From: an uncultured Acidobacteriota bacterium
GTDB taxonomy: Bacteria; Acidobacteriota; UBA6911; CAINFC01
Assembly: GCA_903847975.1 (NCBI GenBank)
Contig: CAINFC010000208.1
Location: forward strand, 62,001 to 126,000
DNA: 64,000 bases
Reading direction: 5' to 3'
Made by a program: the position numbers and the translations under genes. Below, piece after piece: positions 50,085 through 60,726 of this stretch. The notes beneath the pieces were generated by a model that worked only from the letters and a program-made list of their open reading frames with translations, was not told where the DNA came from and ran no database searches. Within the stretch, counting starts at the first letter, position 1; the number at the start of each line of letters is the position of its first letter.

Positions 50085-51425
50085 TCAGCGGGCCTGTAAA
50101 ACCGAAAGGGGCAGCGTCACGGAGGTCATGTAGACCGGGTTCTGCGCCCCCTGCAGCTCGATCCCGAAGCACTCCCAGGGAGCCCGGCCCTGGCGACCCT
50201 GCCGGAAATCGTTGGCCCGCAGGTGCTGCAGAAAGCGGTCGGCCACCTGGCGGGCCAGCCCACCGTCGGCCGGGCGCAGCGCTTCGATCAGCCATCCGGT
50301 CGGCGTGTGCCAGAAGGCGCCGCTCTGATAGGTATTTGCTCTCCCGCCTCCCTCCTCCCAGCAGCGCTCCGGGCGAAAGTACCGGTCGGAGGGCACGTGC
50401 CGGATGGCCCCCTGGTACTCGACCGTATGACCGGCGGCCCGCACCGCGGAAACCAGGGATTGCCGGGCGCCTCGGGCCGCCTTCTCCGGCAGCGCCCCCA
50501 GGTGCAGCGCAAAGAGCGTGGCCCAGACATCCGGCTGCCGCCCCACCCCGGTTGCCGCCAGCAGCCACCCGGAACCGGGCGCCGGATCCCGGAACAGCGT
50601 CCCGAGGTGGCGGCCGATCTTTTCCGCGATCCGCTCATATTCCCCGGCCCCTTCCGCCCGGCCGGCGGCCCGCAGCAGGCCGGCCAGCTGCCGCGCGGCC
50701 CGCCAGCGCAGCAGGGTGGCAAAGGACATGGCGCCGAGCAGGTAGACCGAATCCTGGAAGCCGAAGCCCACCGCGCGCCGCTCCCGGGAAGCGACAACCG
50801 CCCCGGTGTCCGGATCGCTGTCGGGCGCCGCAAACGCTTTTTCCAGGCGCTGCAGGAGAGAATAACCGTCTACCGCTTCCGCCAGAAACCGGGCGTCTCC
50901 CGTGTCGCGCCAGAGGGCATGAGCGATGTGCACCAGGTAGTAATGATCGTCCGCGGGCGGCAGAGGTCCCCAGGGGGGCGCGCCCTGGTCTTCCCCGGGG
51001 GAATAGGTTCCGGGATAAAAGACCGCCTCCCCTCGCAGGGTGATGTGATCCGGCACGGCAAACGGCGGAACGATCGCCCCGCTGCGCAGCCGCCTTTCCC
51101 CGGCCCCGTTCTGGCAGCGGGCGATCAGGCGCAGCTGCGGAAGCACCTCGGCGGGCGGGATCAGGCCGCAGTCCAGCGACATGGCGAAATCGCGGACCCA
51201 CAACGCGGGATAGTTCCCCCCGGGGGTAATCAGCGTGATCCCGGTACGATTGGGCCCCTGCCCGCCGCGCGCCTCCCCGGGGCGGACCCGGGCCGACTCG
51301 ATGACGGCCGCCGCCAGCTCCCGCAAATAGCCGAGCTCCCCGGAGCCCAGGAGCGGCGGCCGGCGTGCCGCCGTAACGAAAGCCCCGCGCCACGACGCCG
51401 CCGGGAGAGCCCGGGATAAAAACAT
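50085..51425 (-). CDS. Exported six-hairpin-glycosidase-like protein
   Basis: 446 residues. The pattern suggests an (alpha/alpha)6 barrel of the six-hairpin glycosidase superfamily: YPALWVRDFAMSLDCGLIPP (with the WxRDF turn), PPADDHYYLVHIAHALWRDT, YSLLQRLEKAF, QPDVWATLFALHLGALPEKA, NTYQSGAFWHTPTGWLIEAL. Catalytic acids cannot be assigned confidently and no CAZy family was recognised. The N-terminal 20 residues may be an export signal. It is the last gene of the operon with the two TonB receptors and a sulfatase, 27 bases after the receptor stop, which suits a role in glycan breakdown. Confidence 0.6.
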   Translation of the reverse strand: MFLSRALPAASWRGAFVTAARRPPLLGSGELGYLRELAAAVIESARVRPGEARGGQGPNRTGITLITPGGNYPALWVRDFAMSLDCGLIPPAEVLPQLRLIARCQNGAGERRLRSGAIVPPFAVPDHITLRGEAVFYPGTYSPGEDQGAPPWGPLPPADDHYYLVHIAHALWRDTGDARFLAEAVDGYSLLQRLEKAFAAPDSDPDTGAVVASRERRAVGFGFQDSVYLLGAMSFATLLRWRAARQLAGLLRAAGRAEGAGEYERIAEKIGRHLGTLFRDPAPGSGWLLAATGVGRQPDVWATLFALHLGALPEKAARGARQSLVSAVRAAGHTVEYQGAIRHVPSDRYFRPERCWEEGGGRANTYQSGAFWHTPTGWLIEALRPADGGLARQVADRFLQHLRANDFRQGRQGRAPWECFGIELQGAQNPVYMTSVTLPLSVLQAR

Positions 51426-51452
51426 CCGCCGGTTCAGTGGAATGGAATCCTC

Positions 51453-54400
51453 CTAGAACACATACTTCAGGGCAAACTGGATCCGGCGCGGGTCGCCGGC
51501 GCTGGTGATCTTGCCCGCGTCGACCGTACCCACGCTGGTATTGGGATTGCCGAACGCCGGGGTGTTGGTCAGGTTGAAGGACTCGAAGCGGAACTGCAGA
51601 AAGTGGCCTTCCTTCGGCATGGGGAAGCTGCGCGACAGCAGAAAGTCGAAGTTCTTCACTCCGGGGCCGATGATCAGGTTCCGGCCGGCGTTGCCGATGG
51701 CTCCCACGCCCGCCGGGGTGGGCTCGACAAATGCGGTATTAAACCAGCGGTCGATGGTGCGCTCCCCGGCCGGCAGGTTCGGGTTGCTCACCCAGTTGCC
51801 GCGCACCTGGCCGTTATTGTTCTGCCGGTTGACGTTGATGGTATTGGAAAGCGGGCGCCCGGCCATGAAATTCAGGATGCCGCCCATCTGCCACCCGCCC
51901 AGGATCCAGGACCCGGGCCCGGTCGCCAGCCACTTCTTCCCTTTGCCGAAAGGGAGCTCCCACACGGCGCTGGTCACCCACATCAGCCGCCGGTCCTGGT
52001 TGCTGCTGGCGCGCTCCCACCCGGGATTGTAGAAATCGCGGAAGGGGCTGATGCTTTCGGTATTGTTGAGCAGCTCGCCGGCGAAATCGATGTTGTGCGA
52101 CCAGGTGAAGGAGCTGAGCAGGGTCAGCCCCCTGGCAAACCGGCGCTCGGCCTTGGCGGTGAAGGAGTTGTAATTGGCGCTCATCGAATTTTCCCGCGCG
52201 ATGATGGCGTTGAAATTGGTGCGCAGGCGGCGCCGGTTGTTGGCCAGGATGACCGGATCCGGGGTGAGCGGGGAGTTGATGTTGCGGGAGGTGAAAATCT
52301 TGCGGGTGCCGGCTCCGGCATACCCCAGGGTCAGGACGGTATCCATCGGCAGGTTGTACTGCAGATCCAGAAACCATTGCTGCGAGTAGGCCGTGGTCCG
52401 GTCGATATAGGCCAGATCGATCGAGGAGTTGGCCGGAATGGTGGTTCCCACGGGAAGATCGGGAAAGCCATCCTTGAGAATGGCCACCGGGGTGGTGACG
52501 TTGGCATTGAAGCTCAGCTCGTTGGCCCGCGGGGGACCGGTGAAATAGCTGCTGAACTGCGAATCGAAGCCGTCCGGCTGGGCGTAGAAAATCCCCGCGC
52601 CGGCCCGCAGAACCATCTTCTTGTTCAGCGTCCAGGCGATCCCCAGTCGGGGAGCGAAGTTGTTCCAATCGTTGTTACAGCCGCAATCCTTGCCGTCCTT
52701 CGGGTAGTAAATCCCTTCGGCCATGGCGGTGCCGTAAAACTCCGGCAGCCAGTAGCGCGCCACGGACTGCTTGTCCGGATCGGGATAGTAGGAGCCCAAA
52801 GTCGCTTCCCAGCGCAGGCCGGCATTGAGCACCAGGGAGGGGCCGATCTTCCAGTCGTCCTGCACAAAAATGCCGTAATAGGGAGCGATCACATTTTCCC
52901 CCTGGGCGCGGCCGTAGGTGCCGCCGGCGACATCGCCCAGCAGGAAATCGGCCAGGCTGTTGCCGGTGTTGGCGCGGCTGGCGGCGTCGTTGGGGCGCTC
53001 GGAGGTGTACACCCCGCTGAAGGAGAAATTGCCGCGCCGGAATCGCTGCGCCTCGCGGAACACGTGCAGGCGGCGGTATTCCGCCCCGAACTTGAGGACA
53101 TGATTGTTGCGCTGCCAGGCAAAGGTATCGGCCACGGTCAGGTTGTCGAGCGTGTTGAGATTGGGCCAGAAAGAGCGCGCGCCGATCTCCGCAAATCCGC
53201 TGGGCGACATCCGGGAGTAGCCGTGATCCAGCCCGTCTCCGAACTTGTCCCCCGGGGCGTTTTTAATGCCGTACCTGGCATTCAGGTTCTCGGTGTAGGG
53301 AATATCGAAGCGGGACGGAAAGTGGGTGATACCGAATCGCAGCTCGTTGGTCATGGTCGGCCGCAGGGAGCTGTTCAGATTGGCGGCCGCATTCTGCCCG
53401 GGAAGGACGGTCATGGTCCACAATCCGCCATCGGCCGGCAGCGGCAGAGGACCGGAGGCCAGCTTATTCTGATTCCGCCGGGAGTAGCGCGCATAAAAAC
53501 GGTGCTTGTCGCTGAAGGTGTAGTCGCCGCGGACGTCGTATTGATCGGCATCGTCTTTGTCGCTGGGGGAGTAGAAGTAGTTGCTGGTGTCGTTTTCCCG
53601 CCCGGCGACATTGGGATCGGGGTAAAGCTTGATCAGGGCGGCCGCGACCGGATCCCAGCGGTTGAGCGGGATGATATTGCCGGAAAACTGGGTTCGCGAG
53701 GCGGCGGTTCCCGTGCCGGTCAAGGTAACCGGATCGAAAAGGTTGCGGCGGATGCTCGGCTGCTTGGAGAAGTCGCCGCGCTCTTTGATATCGCGGCTGG
53801 GAACGGTCGAGAGCCAGGTCTGGCCGATACGCCGGCGGGTGCCCTGGTAGCTAAAGAAGAAGAAAGCCCTGTTTTTGAGCACCGGCCCGCCGATGGTGCC
53901 GCCGAACTGGCTCTGCTTGAAGACCGGCTTTTTGGCCCCGGAGCGGTTGGCGAAGAAGTTGGTGGCATCGAATTTGTCGTTGCGCAGAAAGCCGTACAGG
54001 GAGCCATGGAATTCGTTGGTCCCTCCCTTGGTGGTCACCAGGACCTTGGCTCCGGTGGTGTAGCCGAATTCGGCGGAGGTGTTGTTGGTCAGCACCTTGA
54101 ATTCCCCCACGGCGTCCACCGGCGGCTTGACCGCCTGGGACTCGTAGCCCAGCGGCCCGCCGCTGGCCCGGGAGCTGTTGTCGGCCCGTCGAGCAGGACG
54201 TTGTTCTGATAAGTGTGCTGGCCGAACGCCAGGAACCCGCCCTCATCGGAGGTCCGGCTGTTGCCCGCCGGCAGAACGCCGGCGGTGAGCTGCGCCAGCT
54301 GCAGGTAGTTGCGCCCGTTGAGCGGCATTTCCACGATGCGCTTGCCGTCGATCACCTGGCCGACGTCGGTGGTTTCGGAGTTCAGCAGCGTGCCCTGGGC

Positions 54401-54760
54401 GGTCACTTCCACCGTTTCGGTGATTCCGCCGACCTGCAGATTCATATCCAGGCGGGCCGTCTGGCCCACTTCCAGGCGGACCTCCCCGACGCGCGCCAGG
54501 GAGAAGCCGGCGGCCCGGGCCTCCACGCTGTAGCGGCCGGGATTGAGTGCTGGCACCCGGTAGAGCCCGACTTCATTGGATTGCGCCCGGGTGGCTACGC
54601 CGGTTTCCAGGTTGGTGGCGGTGATTTCCGCGCCGGCCACCACCGCACCGGACTTGTCGGTCACCACCCCCTGCAGGGTGGCCACCCCGGTGACCTGTGC
54701 CGCGGCGAAGGTAAGCGAAGCAATAAAGAGGAGACCCCAGACAGCGAAATACTTCTTCAT
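51453..54760 (-). pseudogene. TonB-dependent receptor with a single frameshift
   Basis: Two frames together form one Oar-like receptor of about 1102 residues. The N-terminal part (54760 to about 54185) has a signal peptide (FAVWGLLFIASLTFAAAQ), a CarboxypepD-regulatory domain (ATLQGVVTDKSGAVVAGAEI) and plug (VIDGKRIVEMPLNGRNYLQL, YQNNVLLDG). The frame is lost at 54184-54188, and DNSSRASGGPLGYESQAVKP then PVDAVGEFKVLTNNTSAEFG continues in another frame to the stop at 51453 (barrel ending RRIQFALKYVF). One missing G in the GGGCC run at LLDG-(A)DNSS explains it. It may be a true mutation or an assembly error. GGGAG precedes the ATG. Confidence 0.85.
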
Positions 54761-54778
54761 AAACGACTCCCTTTCCTC

Positions 54779-56116
54779 CTACTTGATGAATTGCATGTCT
54801 CCCAGGTTGTGCGGGCGCGGCACACGGCGTGCCTTCCGCAAAAAAGTTTCCATCGAGGCGCCGATATCGGGATGGGCCCCGGAGACATCGGCGGTCTCCC
54901 CGGGGTCGGCGGCCAGATCGTATAGCTCCAGGGGCGCTTCGGGGCGATGGCGGATCGCCTTCCACTTTCCCCATCGCGCCGCCTGGCCCAGGCGCGATTC
55001 GTCCAGCTGTCTGGTCCCGGCAATCCAGGCGTCGTTTTCCCAGTAGAGGTAGCGGTCCGGCGGCGGCTTTTCCCCCCGCAGGACGGGAAGCAGGGATACG
55101 CCGTCGATCCCTTCCGGAATCCCGGTCGCGGCAGCCTGGGCCAGGGTCGGCAGCACATCGCAGAAGGAGCAGGGAACGTCGCTGGCGGTTCCAGGCCGGA
55201 TGCGGCCCTTCCACTGGGCGATCATCGGCACCCGCAGGCCTCCTTCGTAGAGCTGGCCTTTTTCCCCGCGCAGCCTGCCGTTGCTCCGGAAAAACTCGAA
55301 CCCCTTCTCCTCCCCGGAATGAGCCCCATTGTCGGAAGTAAAGAAAAGAAGCGTGTCGGATTCCAAATGGCACTCCCGCAGCAGCGCCCGCAGCAGCCCC
55401 ACCTGGGTATCCAGGCGCGTCACCATGGACGCATAGGCCTTTTGTCCCGCGGTCCACGGCATATCCGAGTAAGGGTTCACATCGGGCGGCTCGAAGCGGG
55501 CATGGGGCAGGGTTCCGCACTGGTAAAGGAAAAAGGGGCGATCGCGGTTTTTCCTGACAAACTCCAGCGAGCGCTCGAAAATGACGTCGGCCGAATAGGA
55601 CCCTTTGGGCATCTCGAAGCGCCGCTCGTTGTCCCACAGGAAATCGGGATAGTAGCTGTGGGCATGCACCTGGTGAAGATACCCGAAAAAGGTATCAAAC
55701 CCGTGCTTCCAGGGCACCCCGTCGGATTGCGCATCGCCCAGCCCCCACTTGCCGAATCCCCCGGTGGCATAACCCCTTTGTTTCAGGAGATCCGCCAAAG
55801 TGGCATCCTCGGCCGCCAGGGGCTGGGTGCCGGCATTGGCGCGGATCGGCGCGTGGCCGCCGTGCAGTCCGCTCATCAGCACGCTGCGCGACGGAGCGCA
55901 GACCGGGGCCCCGGCGTAGCACTGCGTAAATCGCATCCCCTCCCCGGCCAGGCGGTCCAGGTGGGGCGTGCGGATCTTCTGCTGCCCGTAGCAGCCCAGG
56001 TCCCCGTAGCCCAGGTCGTCGCCCAGGATAAAAACGATGTTGGGCGGTTTCCGCGGAAAAGCCTCCGCCCCGGCCAGAATGCCGGAGCCGGCTGCCAGAA
56101 AGTGCCTTCGGTTCAT
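54779..56116 (-). CDS. Exported Cys-type arylsulfatase-like sulfatase
   Basis: 445 residues. Tat-like leader (MNRRHFLAAGSGILAGAEAF), NIVFILGDDLGYGDLGCYGQ (metal-binding Asp pair), the formylglycine motif CAPSRSVLMSGLHGG (Cys73), GFGKWGLGD, FFTSDNGAHSGEEKGFEFFR and LYDLAADPGETADVSG near the C-terminus. It lies 18 bases upstream of the frameshifted TonB receptor and 125 bases after the stop of the next receptor on the same strand, in a polysaccharide-utilisation-like operon. Activity requires oxidation of Cys73 by a maturation enzyme encoded elsewhere. Confidence 0.92.
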   Translation of the reverse strand: MNRRHFLAAGSGILAGAEAFPRKPPNIVFILGDDLGYGDLGCYGQQKIRTPHLDRLAGEGMRFTQCYAGAPVCAPSRSVLMSGLHGGHAPIRANAGTQPLAAEDATLADLLKQRGYATGGFGKWGLGDAQSDGVPWKHGFDTFFGYLHQVHAHSYYPDFLWDNERRFEMPKGSYSADVIFERSLEFVRKNRDRPFFLYQCGTLPHARFEPPDVNPYSDMPWTAGQKAYASMVTRLDTQVGLLRALLRECHLESDTLLFFTSDNGAHSGEEKGFEFFRSNGRLRGEKGQLYEGGLRVPMIAQWKGRIRPGTASDVPCSFCDVLPTLAQAAATGIPEGIDGVSLLPVLRGEKPPPDRYLYWENDAWIAGTRQLDESRLGQAARWGKWKAIRHRPEAPLELYDLAADPGETADVSGAHPDIGASMETFLRKARRVPRPHNLGDMQFIK

Positions 56117-56241
56117 CCTTCTCTGCCTCTATGCATTCTGCCTCCTCTTCGGCTGTTTTCCATCAGCGCCCCCCCGGGGGGATCGAATTTCGTCCTTCTT
56201 GTTTCTTTCTCCCGATTTTACTGTGGCAGGTTTACCGGTCG

Positions 56242-59200
56242 CTAAAACTGGAGTTTGAGAGCCAGCTGAATCACCCGGGGTGAACCGGCCGAAGTGATTC
56301 GCCCGAATTGCGCCGATGCGGCGTTGGTATTCGGATTTCCCAGATTGACGCGGTTGAATAGATTGAAGAATTCCCCGCGCAGATGCAGTCGCACCGACTC
56401 CTTCACTGCAAACGTTTTGGCCAGCCCGAAATCCACCGTGGCGGTTCCAGGTCCGCTGACGATGTTCCGCCCGGAGGTGCCGAACGTACCGGCGGGATTC
56501 TGAGTAAAAGCGGCGGTGTTAAAAAACTTCGCCAGTACTTCATCCCGGCTGCGATTTCCGGAAATCAGCGGATTGCCGACCAGGTCGGCGCGATCCTGGT
56601 TGGTGCCGGAAGTGGAATTGTCGCGTCCGCTCAGGACCGTAAGCCCCCGTCCGTTCTGCAGGGTGACGATGCCGTTGGTCTCCCAATCCCCGAAAACATA
56701 CCGCAGCAGGGGGCTCTGCCCTTTCAGCGCCGGCAGCTGCCAGATATAGGAAACCACGAACCGATGAGGAATATCCTGGTTGGAGCGGCCCCGGTTCTGA
56801 CGAAAATCGAAGGGATTGTTGGGCTGATCCGAATCGCCGGAGGAGTCGTCGATCAGCTTGCTCCAGGTATGGTTGGCCAGCACCGTCAAGCCCCGCGTCA
56901 GACGCTTGTTGATGTTGACCTGCAAGGCATGGTACACGGAATTGCCGCGGGAGGACATGTCGGTCACCTGGGCAAAATTGGGAGCCATCGGCCGGCGCTG
57001 GTTCAGCGTTCCCGGCAGGCCATATACGCCGGGATTGGCCTCCGCCGACATGAAGAGATGATTCCCCTTGCTGCCCACATAGGCCAGGGTCCCGATCCAG
57101 GAGCCGAAGAATTCGTTTTGCACGCTGAGGTTCCACTGCTGGGCCACGGCATTCCGGAAGTCGGGATTCCACTGGGTAACCGTCAGCGGGGTCACCCACT
57201 TGTACTTCTGGCTCTCCTGGGCGCTGGTGGGAGCCACGAAAGGAAACGGGTTGCCGATGCCCTGGTAGGGATCGTTTATGCCGCCGACCGGGTTGTTCAC
57301 CGTAAGCTTCAGCGAAAAGGGCTGGTTGGTGGCGATCTGATTGTTGGCCTGCTGGCGCACCTGGGAATAAAAAATCCCGTAACCGCCGCGAACGCTGCTT
57401 TTGCCGTTTCCGAACAGATCGTAGGCGAAACCGAAGCGGGGGCCCAGATTTCCCCAGGCGGTGTGCAGCATGGAGCGGGTGGTGCCCGGATCGCCGGGGA
57501 AAAGAATCCCGGCCGGGGCGGTGGGGAATTTCTGGGACTGCCTGCCGGGCCAGACCTGGGCAAACTTATCCACCACGTCGATGAAGGGAAACCAGGGGTC
57601 CCATCTCATGCCCAGGTTCAGGGTCAGCCGGCGGGTGGCTTTCCAGTCGTCCTGGGCGAAAAATCCCAGCTCCAGGACGCGGGGCTTGTTGGCCGCCTCG
57701 GCGATCTGCTCGTATTGGGTGGGCAGGCCGAGAAGCAGGTCGGCAGCCGCTTCCCCCGTCCACTGATTCCCGAACCGCAGGTAGGGATCGCCGCGGAAGA
57801 GTTCCTGGAGATCCAGGATGGAGCGGCGCACTTCCCCGCCGAACTTCAGGAAGTGGGTTCCCCGCGTCCAGCTGATCATCTCGCTGATCTGGTAGTTCTT
57901 GCGGAAATGGTTGAGCGGGAACCGGGAAAAGGCGTTGAAGTATCCGTCCACCTGGGTATGCATCCCGGCGGGCGCGTCGCCGCTGAAGGTCCGGGTAAAG
58001 CCGGCACCGAAATCGTTCCAGGTCTTGTTGCCGGGCACCACCGAGATCTGGCGCCGGTCGATGTCGTTATAGGTGAACACGAAGCTGTTGAGCAGAGTGG
58101 GCGAAAGGATATGCGAGTCGTTGAGGGCCACATTCCAGTTCTGATAGTTGATCAGCGCGAAGAAGCCCGGCAGGTTGCCGGTCGCTTCCTGGTAGTCGTT
58201 CTTGTTGCGCAGGAGACGGCCGCTCAGGCTGTTGGCCTGGGAAATCTGGTGGTCGATCTTGACCACCAGCTGGTAGTCGTCCACCTTCTGCTGGCTGGCG
58301 GTGGAAAGCAACCCTCCGGCCATGTTGGGCAGGGGAACGAAGGTTTCCAGGAACTTCTGGGAGGCCGGGTTGATGCGGCTGGTGGGAATGATGTTCCCGG
58401 CGAAGGTGCCCCCTTTGGGATCCTTCAGCGGTTTGCTGTAGGCGGAAAAATCCCCCCGGCGCTGGGCTTCGGTAAGAACCGGGGTGGTAACCGCGCCGGG
58501 CGCGCTGCGCTCGTTGGTCCCCTGAAAGGAGCCGAAGAAGAAGGTCCGATCCCGAAAAACGGGGCCTCCCAGGGTGCCGCCGTACTGGTTGCGCTTGAAG
58601 GGCGGCACCGTGGTGGAAAAGAAGTTGCGGGCGTTCATTTTCTCGTTGCGCACGAACTCGAACAGGGTGCCGTGAAACTGGTTGGTTCCCGACTTGGTAA
58701 CGGCGGTCATGAAGGCCCCGGCGTTTCGGCCGCGGTCGGCGCCATAGGCATTGGTTTGAATGGAGAATTCATCCAGGGCGTCGGGGTTCGGAAAGATGGC
58801 CGGAGCGTTGAAGTAGGGATCGTGGTTGTCGCCGCCGTCCAGCTGGTAGTTGTTGGAATTGGTGCGCGAGCCGTTGATGGACACCGTTTCGTTCTGGCCC
58901 TGGTCCTTGGCAGCCACGCCTCCGGAACCGGCCACCAGCAGGGTGAGCTGCAAAGGATTCCGTCCGTTGAGCGGCAGGCCGACAATGCGGTCCGAGTCGA
59001 CCACTTCCCGGATGCTGCCCATGCGGGTCTCCACCTGAATTTCGTCGGCCCGGACTTCCACGGTCTCGCTGGGAGCGCCCACGGAAAGGGTGATGTTGAT
59101 CTGCCGGTTCTCGTCGACCTGCACCTGGATGTCTTCCTGGACGAAGGCCTTGAACCCCTCGATCTGCGCGCGTACCGCATATCGGCCGACCGGCAGCTGC

Positions 59201-59388
59201 GAACAGACGTAACTGCCGGCCTGATTGCTTTTGAGAGTTCGCGTCACGCCCGTCAGGGTGTTGGTCACCGTGACCTGCACCTCGGGAATCACCGCTTTGG
59301 TTTCGTCCTGGATCGTGCCGTAAATCGTAACGGTGCCCTGGGCAAAGGAGGACGCCGTCAAAACCAATAAAAGAAGCAGAAATCTCAT
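56242..59388 (-). CDS. TonB-dependent receptor, Oar-like
   Basis: 1048 residues. Signal peptide (FLLLLLVLTASSFAQG), CarboxypepD-regulatory domain (GTIQDETKAVIPEVQVTVTN), plug (VVDSDRIVGLPLNGRNPLQL, NNYQLDGGDNHDPYFNAPAI) and beta-barrel ending VIQLALKLQF. It is the first gene of the operon receptor/sulfatase/receptor/glycosidase-like and is divergent from the LacI-type regulator gene. AAAGGAATTC precedes the ATG at 59388. Likely imports sulfated oligosaccharides, inferred from the neighbouring sulfatase. Confidence 0.92.
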   Translation of the reverse strand: MRFLLLLLVLTASSFAQGTVTIYGTIQDETKAVIPEVQVTVTNTLTGVTRTLKSNQAGSYVCSQLPVGRYAVRAQIEGFKAFVQEDIQVQVDENRQINITLSVGAPSETVEVRADEIQVETRMGSIREVVDSDRIVGLPLNGRNPLQLTLLVAGSGGVAAKDQGQNETVSINGSRTNSNNYQLDGGDNHDPYFNAPAIFPNPDALDEFSIQTNAYGADRGRNAGAFMTAVTKSGTNQFHGTLFEFVRNEKMNARNFFSTTVPPFKRNQYGGTLGGPVFRDRTFFFGSFQGTNERSAPGAVTTPVLTEAQRRGDFSAYSKPLKDPKGGTFAGNIIPTSRINPASQKFLETFVPLPNMAGGLLSTASQQKVDDYQLVVKIDHQISQANSLSGRLLRNKNDYQEATGNLPGFFALINYQNWNVALNDSHILSPTLLNSFVFTYNDIDRRQISVVPGNKTWNDFGAGFTRTFSGDAPAGMHTQVDGYFNAFSRFPLNHFRKNYQISEMISWTRGTHFLKFGGEVRRSILDLQELFRGDPYLRFGNQWTGEAAADLLLGLPTQYEQIAEAANKPRVLELGFFAQDDWKATRRLTLNLGMRWDPWFPFIDVVDKFAQVWPGRQSQKFPTAPAGILFPGDPGTTRSMLHTAWGNLGPRFGFAYDLFGNGKSSVRGGYGIFYSQVRQQANNQIATNQPFSLKLTVNNPVGGINDPYQGIGNPFPFVAPTSAQESQKYKWVTPLTVTQWNPDFRNAVAQQWNLSVQNEFFGSWIGTLAYVGSKGNHLFMSAEANPGVYGLPGTLNQRRPMAPNFAQVTDMSSRGNSVYHALQVNINKRLTRGLTVLANHTWSKLIDDSSGDSDQPNNPFDFRQNRGRSNQDIPHRFVVSYIWQLPALKGQSPLLRYVFGDWETNGIVTLQNGRGLTVLSGRDNSTSGTNQDRADLVGNPLISGNRSRDEVLAKFFNTAAFTQNPAGTFGTSGRNIVSGPGTATVDFGLAKTFAVKESVRLHLRGEFFNLFNRVNLGNPNTNAASAQFGRITSAGSPRVIQLALKLQF

Positions 59389-59536
59389 AAAGAATTCCTT
59401 TGAGTCCTATCGTTATCTCGTGTACGTTACCGTTTATCCAGAAAGTATGTAATAATCCAAGGGGAAAGTCAAGAAGGCGGCGGAGACAAAGAACAGGTGT
59501 CGGCTACCGTCGCAGGAAACGGAGAAGAAGGAAGCG
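59389..59536. promoter_or_regulatory. Divergent promoter region between receptor operon and LacI regulator
   Basis: 148-base AT-richer intergenic region shared by two divergent transcripts. On the minus strand it has two direct heptamers, GGTAACG and GATAACG (about 59436-59412), 7 bases apart, which might be half-sites for the LacI protein; no clear palindrome of the LacI type was found, so this is only a guess. Confidence 0.3.
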
Positions 59537-60676
59537 ATGCAATCTTCAAAAAGAGCCACAACGCCTCAACGGATAGAAAGGTCCCCGGGCATCAAGAAAA
59601 TAGCGGAGAAACTGGGTATCTCCATCGGTACGGTGGATCGTGCCCTTCACGACCGGCCGGGAATCCATCCGGATACCAAAAAAAGGGTCATGGCTGCGGC
59701 GGCGGAATTGGGATACCGGCCCAACCTGGCGGCGCGGTTCCTCAAGTCCGGGAAAGGCCTGACCATCGCCGTTTGCCTTCCCCGGGCCATTGCTCATTTT
59801 TTCGACGATGTACGCATGGGTGTCCATCGGGCCGCAGAGGCCCATGGTGCGATGGTGGAGCTGATCGACTACTCCTTCTCCCGGTTTGAAGAAGGAGAAG
59901 CAGCCGCCGTCGAGGAGGCATTGAAAAAAAGGGTCAACGGCATCATTCTGGTTCCCGGCCGACCGTCCCACGCCAGACCATTGATCGGGAAGGCCAGCCG
60001 GTGCAATATTCCGGTGGTCTGCATCGGCTCGGATGCCGACGGAACCGGAAGGCTGGTGCACGTGGCCACCGATTCCTTCTCCAGCGGTGCCCTGGTCGGA
60101 GAATTTCTCGGTTGCCTGAATCGCCCATTGCGCCGTCTGGCGGTTTTTATCGGATCCCGGGGGACTTCCGACCACTCCGAAAAGCTGCGCGGCATTCAGG
60201 ATTCAGTCCCTCGCCACATCCGCCTCAAAACAACCTGGGAGGTCATCGAAGCGCACGACAATGCCCGAGAAGCGCAACATCTTTCGGAAAAGCTGCTGGA
60301 TACTTCCAGGGGCCTTCATGCGGTTTACGTCGCTACCGCCAATTCTCTGCCGGTGCTGCAGGCCATGGACCGGAGGAGCCTGCTGGGCCGCATCCCGGTC
60401 ATCACCACCGATATTTATCCGGAGCTTTTGCCCTATTTGCGATCCGGCAAGGTCCTGGCCACCGTTTATCAGCACCCCGTTTCCCAGGGGCGTATTGCCT
60501 TTGACGCCCTGCACCGGTTTCTGGTAACCGGAGTCCGACCGGCGGAACGCATCTTATTGCCCCCCCTGCTGGTCATGCGCAGCAATCTGGACATATTGCT
60601 GGAGAGAAGCAGGGGCTGGAGTCGCCGCAGCCAGGGAGCGCAGCGGAGCCCCGAGTCGGTTTGCCTGAAGGGTTAA
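59537..60676 (+). CDS. LacI-family transcriptional regulator
   Basis: 379 residues. N-terminal LacI helix-turn-helix (IKKIAEKLGISIGTVDRALH, DRPGIHPDTKKRVMAAAAEL, GYRPNLAARFLKS) followed by a periplasmic-binding-protein-like sensor domain (LTIAVCLPRAIAHFFDDVRM, KRVNGIILVPGRPSHARPLI, VIEAHDNAREAQHLSEKLLD, YVATANSLPVLQAMDRRSLL, VYQHPVSQGRIAFDALHRF). The effector is presumably a sugar. It is divergent from the TonB receptor/sulfatase operon and probably represses it. The C-terminal tail (WSRRSQGAQRSPESVCLKG) is unusual. GAAGGAAG precedes the ATG. Confidence 0.92.
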   Translation: MQSSKRATTPQRIERSPGIKKIAEKLGISIGTVDRALHDRPGIHPDTKKRVMAAAAELGYRPNLAARFLKSGKGLTIAVCLPRAIAHFFDDVRMGVHRAAEAHGAMVELIDYSFSRFEEGEAAAVEEALKKRVNGIILVPGRPSHARPLIGKASRCNIPVVCIGSDADGTGRLVHVATDSFSSGALVGEFLGCLNRPLRRLAVFIGSRGTSDHSEKLRGIQDSVPRHIRLKTTWEVIEAHDNAREAQHLSEKLLDTSRGLHAVYVATANSLPVLQAMDRRSLLGRIPVITTDIYPELLPYLRSGKVLATVYQHPVSQGRIAFDALHRFLVTGVRPAERILLPPLLVMRSNLDILLERSRGWSRRSQGAQRSPESVCLKG

Positions 60677-60726
60677 GGGTAGAAAGCCCGAAACAAATCA
60701 TCTGGTATCGACAGACCCTTCCGCCA

